A stretch of DNA of 10,173 nt from DATJUF01 sp035524095 (GTDB lineage Bacteria; Desulfobacterota; Binatia; Binatales; Binataceae). This document shows, piece by piece, positions 1-5,175 of the stretch. Position 1 is the first letter of the stretch. The number at the start of each line of letters is the position of its first letter. The notes beneath the pieces are model-generated. The model was not told the DNA's origin, did no database searches, and saw nothing but the letters and a program-made list of their open reading frames with translations. The DNA is taken from NCBI GenBank assembly GCA_035524095.1, contig DATKPK010000243.1:1-10173 (forward strand), in the 5' to 3' direction. The translations under genes and the position numbers were made by a program.

Positions 1-61
1 CGCCAGGCTATCCTGCATCTACCCCCAAAACGCGCCAAAACTCCGCACGCATCGCGCTCGC
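1..61. other. Left host flank of the transposon, including one copy of the target duplication
   Basis: This is host DNA to the left of the element. Joined to the right flank with one copy of the duplicated CTCGC, it rebuilds about 113 bp of empty target. Three frames stay open across that junction: two on the plus strand, and one on the minus strand that ends at a TAG at 8-10, preceded by residues MRAEFWRVLGVDAG. The minus frame would put the insertion close to the 3' end of a gene, which is a common Tn7-like habit. The stretch is too short to tell chance from coding, and I do not recognise the peptide. Confidence 0.6.
57..61. repeat. Target-site duplication, left copy (CTCGC)
   Basis: The five bases CTCGC directly abut the left transposon end. 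The same five bases directly abut the right end at 10117-10121. A 5-bp duplication is the known signature of Tn7/Tn5053/Tn6022-type transposition, made by repair of staggered strand joining. The exact match at both ends fixes the element boundaries and suggests that the two ends inserted together and have not since been rearranged. Confidence 0.92.
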
Positions 62-88
62 TGTCAGTGTTCCTAGATGTGCGAACTG
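62..88 (+). repeat. Left terminal inverted repeat
   Basis: The first 12 bases, TGTCAGTGTTCC, match the reverse complement of the right end perfectly. Over 27 bases the two ends agree at 23 positions, and both finish in GCGAACTG. The inner part is the first copy of the repeated motif found at both ends, so it is probably both the cleavage end and the outermost transposase site. Confidence 0.93.
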
Positions 89-148
89 GTGCCGAGATCC
101 GTGAACTGGTGCCAAGATCTGCGAACTGAGTTCACGATCTCGGAACAC
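68..148. promoter_or_regulatory. Left-end array of four transposase (TniA/TnsB) binding sites
   Basis: Three head-to-tail 21-bp copies lie at 68-88, 88-108 and 108-128, exactly 20 bp apart, so neighbours share one base. Each has the form TGTTCC or GGTGCC, then an AGAT-like core, then GYGAACTG. A fourth copy at 128-148 runs in the opposite orientation, is 20 bp long, and abuts the third as GAACT-G-AGTTC. The same motif occurs three times at the right end. Families of this type have TnsB/TniA sites at both ends, dense at one and spaced at the other; this is the dense end. Binding by TniA is inferred from position and repetition. Confidence 0.85.
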
Positions 149-196
149 GCGGTGACGGGTTGAGATGGGTGGCTGGGGACCAAAACCCAACCCCGG

Positions 197-1255
197 TTAA
201 AGCAGTTCTTGAAGCCGACCCCGGATGTCCGGCTCGATCTCGTTGGCTTCATGGGTGCGAGGCTTGGTCCAATCAGCCCGTAAGTGACGGAAGATACGAT
301 TCGCCGGTTGCTCCAGACCGCGCGACAATAGGTCCCTGGCGATGCGAGGGCCGGCACTATGCGGCCACCCTTCGAAGAGCCATGCCAGGAATTGGAGACT
401 CCCATACCGGGTGCCATACGGACGGTCAGCCAGGCTGGCAGCAAGATCGGATTGGTCGTGCTGGGCGCGGATGCTTTCCTGCTCGTCGTAATCCAAGACC
501 CTCCAATACACCCCGAGCAGGAGATCGATTAGGACGATCGTCGCCGGCCAACTCAACTCCCCAATGCCCGGGAGTGTCATGACGCCGCGCCGCTTCCCGT
601 CAAGCAGCATCCCCTGTAACCGAATCACGGAAGGATGGGCAAGCCAGCAGACCCCATCCTGAAGCTTCTCTCCGCAGGAGGTGCAATTCCGCGGCGCAAA
701 CGGAATCGAGCTTAAGAGTCGGGCAACGCGCACCTGTCCCCGGCACCCGGCGCAGCGGGTAACCAGAATCGTCCTATGCCGTGGGCATACCGCCGTCCAA
801 CCGATCATCCACCACAACCGCAGAAACGGCTCGGCATCCTCCTCGAGACATTCGGTGCAAGCGGCATGACGGCGAAGCCGGTAGTCGGGCGCAATGGAGA
901 CGAAACGAGGCCCGGCGAAGCGGTGACTCTCCTCATCCTCCCGATAGACTGGCACCCATTTGGAGAGTGTCATGCGTCGAAGCCGCTCGATCGCGACTCC
1001 GGTCCTGTCGCTGATCCGTTTGAGGAGCCAAGGATTCGGACGACTCCACCACTCGGAATGCCCCCCGCGATCGTCGATGCCGAAAGCTTCGTGGGCCAGG
1101 ACGTGCATGGAGAGATTTAGACGCCTTGCGAGCCGAAGGAGCCAGGAGAGCAGCGCTTCATCGGGCAACGGATCGACATAAAGGGGAAGTTCGCGGATTG
1201 CTGGCGAACGGAGTCGCGTCGATACCTGCGCGTCAATTGCCTCAGACTGCGACAC
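197..1255 (-). CDS. tniQ: TniQ/TnsD-family target-site selector
   Basis: This protein is the likely target-recognition subunit: it binds the insertion site and recruits the TniB ATPase and transposase there. The 352 residues begin with a typical TniQ domain (residues about 22-60: LPLYVDPLPDEALLSWLLRL). A cysteine-rich zinc-binding region follows: C133-x2-C136, C157-P-R-H160, C168-x2-C171 and C191-x2-C194. A helical C-terminus follows, much shorter than the long C-terminal part of Tn7 TnsD and nearer Tn5053 TniQ in size. The GTG start at 1253-1255 lies inside tniB (14-bp overlap) and has only a weak ribosome site, suggesting translational coupling. It is the last gene of the operon and its TAA stop is about 50 bp from the left-end binding sites. 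The DNA site it recognises cannot be deduced. Confidence 0.93.
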   Translation of the reverse strand: MSQSEAIDAQVSTRLRSPAIRELPLYVDPLPDEALLSWLLRLARRLNLSMHVLAHEAFGIDDRGGHSEWWSRPNPWLLKRISDRTGVAIERLRRMTLSKWVPVYREDEESHRFAGPRFVSIAPDYRLRRHAACTECLEEDAEPFLRLWWMIGWTAVCPRHRTILVTRCAGCRGQVRVARLLSSIPFAPRNCTSCGEKLQDGVCWLAHPSVIRLQGMLLDGKRRGVMTLPGIGELSWPATIVLIDLLLGVYWRVLDYDEQESIRAQHDQSDLAASLADRPYGTRYGSLQFLAWLFEGWPHSAGPRIARDLLSRGLEQPANRIFRHLRADWTKPRTHEANEIEPDIRGRLQELL

Positions 1256-2141
1256 GGCGCCGCTGCGAGGGCGGGATGAACCCGGATTCGTCGATGACAG
1301 TGGCCGATATCGACTCCGAGCCGGTCGTGATGGCTCTCACGGCGGCGCGCGTGACGATCGTGACCACTTCGCCCAAGATGCCCTCGGCGGCTGTAAGAAT
1401 CTTTTGGGCGATTGCGGGCTTGGCAAGATGCGAGGCACGCCGCAGGGGCAACACGGCTTCCAGGGTACTCAGCAACTGCCGATACTCCTCACCCTCGCGC
1501 CAGGGCGGTAGGCCCACCGGCTCGAATCGATTGGCGAGTTGGTCATCACTCTGGATCGCATGCAGCGCTTCGGCGGTGCCAACGGCAACCAGCGGAATCT
1601 GCAACTCGTTGCCGAGCCAGCGAAGCAAGTTCAGCATCCGGCGCTGCTGGACCTGCGCGCCGGCCAAGAGGTTATGAACCTCATCGATGATCAACAGATT
1701 GACGCCGGTAGCCCGCAGCATGCGCATGGCCGAGTCCTGCCGGCGCGAAATGCTTTCCGATGGCACGTGCGGAAAGCCCAGCGCCTGAAGGATGCCTCCG
1801 AAGAATCGTCGCTCATCGGGACCATCCGGCATCTGAACTTTGAGGACTGGAATGCTGGCCACGCCGTCCTCGGTCTCGCTTGCCTCATCCGGTGGATGGG
1901 CACGCCTGAATTTTTCCACGATCATCGTCTTGCCGTTGTTGGTGGGCCCGACGATGAGCAAGTTCGGCATTCGGGTACGCTTTGGGAACGTCAGCAAGTC
2001 CTCCATGGCCGAAATTGCCGCCTCTGCCCGCGCGTAGGTAATCCATCGATCGGTACGGATGCGTCGTATCCTCGACTCGTCGCTCTCATCTGCGAGCGGC
2101 CGGCAGGAGGGGTGAAGATGGGGATATCGCGCGCTCACCAC
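1242..2141 (-). CDS. tniB: TniB/TnsC-family AAA+ transposition ATPase
   Basis: This AAA+ ATPase is expected to assemble on target DNA, link the target selector TniQ to the transposase, and control target choice and immunity. Its 299 residues are close to the roughly 300 of Tn5053 TniB. Walker A is GPTNNGKT (65-72), Walker B is LLIIDE (149-154), a sensor-like VGTAEA lies at 187-192, and a conserved arginine falls in the LANRF segment near 205. The chosen start is GTG at 2139-2141, which overlaps the tniA stop by 7 bp. A purine-rich GGAAGA sits immediately upstream, so the next GTG codon, 3 bp further in, is an equally good start. The TnsC-like role is secure from motifs and context. Confidence 0.93.
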   Translation of the reverse strand: MVSARYPHLHPSCRPLADESDESRIRRIRTDRWITYARAEAAISAMEDLLTFPKRTRMPNLLIVGPTNNGKTMIVEKFRRAHPPDEASETEDGVASIPVLKVQMPDGPDERRFFGGILQALGFPHVPSESISRRQDSAMRMLRATGVNLLIIDEVHNLLAGAQVQQRRMLNLLRWLGNELQIPLVAVGTAEALHAIQSDDQLANRFEPVGLPPWREGEEYRQLLSTLEAVLPLRRASHLAKPAIAQKILTAAEGILGEVVTIVTRAAVRAITTGSESISATVIDESGFIPPSQRRRVAV

Positions 2142-3814
2142 TCTTCCACGGGGAGCATGCGCTCATACGGCTGGCGAGTATCTTGTTCTTCGTCTTCCAC
2201 TTCGGGAGGCAGTGGCGCGGCAGGAGCCTGGTCCGATCGGCCGCCTTGAATGACCCGAAGTCTTCGCTCTCGTTGACGACGGGCGTTTTTGGTCGCCGAC
2301 ACGGCCTCATCGGTAATCTTTCGCATGGTCTCGATGGTGCGAAAGATGGCGCCCTCGTCGATGTGGCGCGCTCCTTCGTCCCGTAGGCGCTTAAGCGCCA
2401 GCCGATGTTCCCACAGGCTGATTGGCGGATAGCCTAACCGCCGGTAGTTGAGATCGTAGTATTGGCCGTCGGGTGCCAATAGATAAATGCGGCTCAAGTC
2501 TCTCGGGTCGTATCGGACGATCATTCGCTCCTGCTCGCCGATGAAGGACCTCAACACATCCGACCAGTAGTAAATCGAATGAAGAGATACGCCCTCTCGA
2601 CGTACCCGACGACGCTCCAGCGGCAGAAAATCGATGAGGAACCGCCTCGGATCCGACACCCCGGCGGGTTCACCGCATCCAGGCGTTGTGTTGTCGCCCA
2701 CAATACCGCGCTCCCACGCAGCCATCGGCGGCATATCGAGGGCGCGATGCTTGTCACGATGATAGACACCCGCAATCGCATGGGTCAGCCACTGCTCCAC
2801 CTCGTCGAGCGTCATCGCGGCCGATTTCTCGGGATCAAGATCGCCCTTGGCTTGCACGTTGGAAAAAGTCGTCCCCGGAAGAAGATGTACCTTGCCCATC
2901 ATCGTGCCGATGAGCCGCTCGATATGTCCGCCAAAATGAGGAGTCCTTACCGGTCGATAGTCGATCGCGATGCCGTATTGCTCGCAGCCGCGCCTAAGGG
3001 CTTCGGAGTGAAACTCCTTGGCGTTGTCGAGGTGAAGGCGCGTCATCAGTCCTTGCACCAACCAGGCCTCCTCGATTTTTCGTTGAACGAGCCACGGCTG
3101 CTTCGGTAGCACCGCATGCGCGATGCACAGGGCGACGCTGGTCGCCGACGGCGGTTCGAGCGAGAGATGAAAGCCCACCACGCAACGCGAGTACACGTCG
3201 ATCGCGAGCGTGAGCCAGGGTCGTTGGATCGGTTGGCGGGTGACAGAATCCACCACAATGACATCCACGAGTGTGTGGTCGATCTGAACGAGTGCGAGCG
3301 GCCAAGTGGCTTCGAGCGAGCCAATTGCCGGCGCGAACCGATCGCGCGATGCTTTGCGGCCGTCGCGTCGCGCGACAACCTCACGTCTCGGCTTACTGCG
3401 GACCCGGGCGGTTATCGCTTTGCGTCCGGGGGCCCTCAGTCCTAATGCGTGGCAGCGTCTTCGGACTTCAAGCACCAGGTCCGTCATCCGGGGACGTTGA
3501 CGGGTGAGATACAGCGTCTCGATCGCTTCATCAACGAGCGCTTCCACCTCGGCCGTGAGGCGCGAATAGCCCCGATCGGGTCCCGGCCGCTGCGGAAGGA
3601 GACTGGTGAGTCGTCGGTCGGCCGAATAGCGACGCACCAGCGCATACAAATGGGTGGGACCACAGCCCAAGGCCGCAGCGGCCGCGACGACCTGTGCGCG
3701 GGTACGATCGGGGTTCTCCGCGAGTTCCCGAACAATCGGGAGGAATCGGCGAGCTTCGTCCCACTGCGTGGGAGTGACGGATAACAACTCTGAGTCCGCG
3801 CTTGAAGGCTTCAC
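2135..3814 (-). CDS. tniA: TniA/TnsB-family DDE transposase
   Basis: This is the RNase H-fold transposase that binds the end repeats and performs 3'-end cleavage and strand transfer. At 559 residues it equals the usual TniA length. The N-terminal third (about 1-160) is basic and helix-turn-helix-like, fitting end binding. The rve core holds D179 (QIDHT), D263 (HLDNAKEF) and E299 (GGHIERLIG). The last two acidic residues are 35 residues apart, the classic D35E spacing. The C-terminus (about 400-559) holds a Mu-type beta-barrel-like segment and a charged tail, which in this family contacts the TnsC/TniB ATPase. The GTG start shares the bases GTGA with the upstream tnsA stop and has no good ribosome site of its own, so translation is probably coupled. 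Confidence 0.95.
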   Translation of the reverse strand: MKPSSADSELLSVTPTQWDEARRFLPIVRELAENPDRTRAQVVAAAAALGCGPTHLYALVRRYSADRRLTSLLPQRPGPDRGYSRLTAEVEALVDEAIETLYLTRQRPRMTDLVLEVRRRCHALGLRAPGRKAITARVRSKPRREVVARRDGRKASRDRFAPAIGSLEATWPLALVQIDHTLVDVIVVDSVTRQPIQRPWLTLAIDVYSRCVVGFHLSLEPPSATSVALCIAHAVLPKQPWLVQRKIEEAWLVQGLMTRLHLDNAKEFHSEALRRGCEQYGIAIDYRPVRTPHFGGHIERLIGTMMGKVHLLPGTTFSNVQAKGDLDPEKSAAMTLDEVEQWLTHAIAGVYHRDKHRALDMPPMAAWERGIVGDNTTPGCGEPAGVSDPRRFLIDFLPLERRRVRREGVSLHSIYYWSDVLRSFIGEQERMIVRYDPRDLSRIYLLAPDGQYYDLNYRRLGYPPISLWEHRLALKRLRDEGARHIDEGAIFRTIETMRKITDEAVSATKNARRQRERRLRVIQGGRSDQAPAAPLPPEVEDEEQDTRQPYERMLPVEEW

Positions 3815-4503
3815 GGGAAAGCGAGCCGTGTATGTAGAGTAATTGGAGCATCGAGGTCAACTCGGAGCTCGCCACGGGCAATGAGCCGCCAAACCGTTGC
3901 AAGCGTCTTCGATCGCGTCGTCTTCAATGCGGCCACAATGGAACCAAAACTCGGCGCGGGCAGTGAACTTACGGCTGTCATCACACGAATCGCCGTCTCG
4001 CGATCGATCGGCAGACCACGCAAGGGAAGAAGTCGCTTGGCGTTCGTGAGTAGTGAGCCGCGGATATCGTGCTCCGTCGCGATCCGAAAAAACGCACGGT
4101 TCTCGTTCGCCCATGCGCGAGCTGCATCAAACGCCGGCCGCAGCCGTTCCGCGTTCGCTTCAAGATCGGCTTGGTACTTCACCTCGACAAGTTCCGAACG
4201 CTGACTGCCCACCAAAAAGTCCGGCGTGTATCGGCGCGCTCGTCCCTCATGGCGAAAGGCCAGTGTGATGGGCTGCGCGACGATCGAGGCATCGGCATCC
4301 AAGAAGCTCGTTAGTGTGACGAAATCGCGTTCGAGCGCACTCTCGTGCTCCGCAACGCCGGTGGCGAGCGGCTGAAAGCCGGTGATATGGGAGCGCCGGC
4401 TCAGGGGAATACGTCTTGAAGTCCGTTCGGTTCTGCTCACACCATCGAGGTCCTTCGTGTGTTGATAGAAGCGACCAAAAACTTGGTGCGTAAAAGCATA
4501 CAT
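3811..4503 (-). CDS. tnsA: TnsA-like (TniC) heteromeric transposase endonuclease subunit
   Basis: TnsA cuts the 5' strands at the transposon ends while TnsB/TniA cuts the 3' strands, giving cut-and-paste rather than replicative transposition. From the ATG at 4501-4503 the protein has 230 residues. The restriction-endonuclease-like core is visible: HESALERDF (E54/E58), a QP pair near 77-78, YTPDF (D95) and LVEVKY (E107, K109). It is followed by a C-terminal winged-helix-like part of the kind that binds TnsC. The frame is open back to a TTG at 4621-4623 (270 residues), but no ribosome site precedes that TTG and the extra 40 residues do not look conserved. The ATG has only a weak GGTG. The gene overlaps tniA by 4 bp. 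Function is confident; the start is uncertain. Confidence 0.88.
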   Translation of the reverse strand: MYAFTHQVFGRFYQHTKDLDGVSRTERTSRRIPLSRRSHITGFQPLATGVAEHESALERDFVTLTSFLDADASIVAQPITLAFRHEGRARRYTPDFLVGSQRSELVEVKYQADLEANAERLRPAFDAARAWANENRAFFRIATEHDIRGSLLTNAKRLLPLRGLPIDRETAIRVMTAVSSLPAPSFGSIVAALKTTRSKTLATVWRLIARGELRVDLDAPITLHTRLAFP

Positions 4504-4643
4504 CCGCACCAGCACGGTTGTCGTCAGGGGTGTTTGTTTGAGCGGATGCGCGGCGTCCTTTGCGAAAAAGCTGTCGAGTTTAGGGGCAATTTCGAGCGAA
4601 ATTCCCCCTTGCGCACCTAACAACTTTGTGAATCAGCGAAGGC

Positions 4644-4820
4644 TTAAGGCTGTTGTCGCGCAAAGCGGACGACATCGCCGAAACGGCATGGCGCCAGATC
4701 CTGCGGAGCGGCCAGCCGCTCAAAACCCGCATGTCCGAATGCGACTGAGACGCCCCCAATCCAAAAATTGAACAGTGCGAAGATAATGCGCAGCGCCGTC
4801 CAAATGCATTTCTTCAGCAC
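4644..4820 (-). CDS. Small predicted membrane protein at the head of the transposition operon
   Basis: This 58-codon reading frame is too short for ordinary ORF lists. A GTG start at 4818-4820 is preceded by a strong GGAGG with 5-base spacing, and an in-frame TAG sits immediately before the GTG, so the start is fixed. The peptide begins with MLKKC. It has one hydrophobic, aromatic-rich segment (about residues 5-29, including IIFALFNFWIGGVSVAFG), suggesting a single inner-membrane helix with a basic N-terminus inside. A polar tail of about 29 residues follows. It ends 20 bp before the furthest possible tnsA start and 140 bp before the preferred one, on the same strand, so it may be the first gene of the operon. 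I recognise no family, and a chance ORF remains possible. Confidence 0.5.
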   Translation of the reverse strand: MLKKCIWTALRIIFALFNFWIGGVSVAFGHAGFERLAAPQDLAPCRFGDVVRFARQQP

Positions 4821-4847
4821 CTAACCCTCCGACCGACAAAAAGACCG

Positions 4848-4858
4848 AAGGTTACCTT
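4848..4858. promoter_or_regulatory. Short inverted repeat upstream of the transposition operon
   Basis: AAGGT-T-ACCTT is a perfect 5-bp inverted repeat around one central base, lying 28 bp upstream of the GTG of the small membrane ORF. Its position suits an operator or promoter element for the leftward operon. It is short enough to occur by chance. Confidence 0.25.
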
Positions 4859-5116
4859 GAAATTGCCCCGGAGTCCGCCACCCGGTGCTCCTCTCTCCCC
4901 GCTGTCCAGACTTTTCGCGCGGCATCAGCGTTCATCGCCGCGATGCGCAGCCCGACGATGAGATCCCATACCCGGCTGCTGTGGGACCCGTCGGCGAGGC
5001 TTGGTGCCAGCGTCGATTTAGCGAGACGCTCCCGACTCACAACACCGTGAAGGGTGCGAGACCCCCCCCACCTGGGCTGTCGCTACAGATGCGCCTCACT
5101 CTCCGCCTGACGGGTG

Positions 5117-5122
5117 TATGAT
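5117..5122 (+). promoter_or_regulatory. Possible -10 element for the regulator gene
   Basis: TATGAT matches the sigma-70 -10 consensus at five of six bases and lies 54 bp before the regulator ATG. No good -35 hexamer is present 16-18 bp upstream, so either the promoter is weak or activator-dependent, or this match is accidental. The gene's ribosome site, GGGGA at 5166-5170 with 5 bp to the ATG, is clear. Confidence 0.3.
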
Positions 5123-5175
5123 CCGGAAGAAGTGACTGAAATATCCCAATCGAGGTCGCAAGATCGGGGAAATCA

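Larger units (their letters stand above)
4821..5175. other. Intergenic region between the divergent transposition and cargo units
   Basis: About 355 bp separates the minus-strand operon from the plus-strand regulator and should hold both promoters. It contains a short perfect inverted repeat at 4848-4858, a run of eight C at 5062-5069, and a possible -10 box with a ribosome site near its right edge. Open frames of 60-80 codons cross it on both strands (4852-5040 minus, 4885-5121 plus). They have no ribosome sites and no recognisable protein, and I treat them as chance or remnants. By eye, no copy of the end-repeat motif is present here. Confidence 0.6.

Noticed and set aside
149..196. Possible terminator after tniQ, from G-rich and C-rich tracts around 160-196
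   Set aside because: Pairing is loose with long loops and no T-run follows on the minus strand, so no terminator is supported.
1539..2249. Plus-strand open frame of 236 codons opposite tniB and tniA
   Set aside because: It is antisense to two genes with clear catalytic motifs, and its translation shows no protein-like pattern. It is a shadow of high-GC coding.
4504..4623. N-terminal extension of TnsA from a TTG start
   Set aside because: There is no ribosome site before the TTG, and the catalytic glutamate sits at a position closer to Tn7 TnsA with the ATG at 4503. Not fully excluded.
4852..5040. Minus-strand open frame of 62 codons in the central intergenic region
   Set aside because: It has a GTG start with no ribosome site and no recognisable domain, and it is of a length expected by chance in GC-rich DNA. 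Kept only as a possible remnant.
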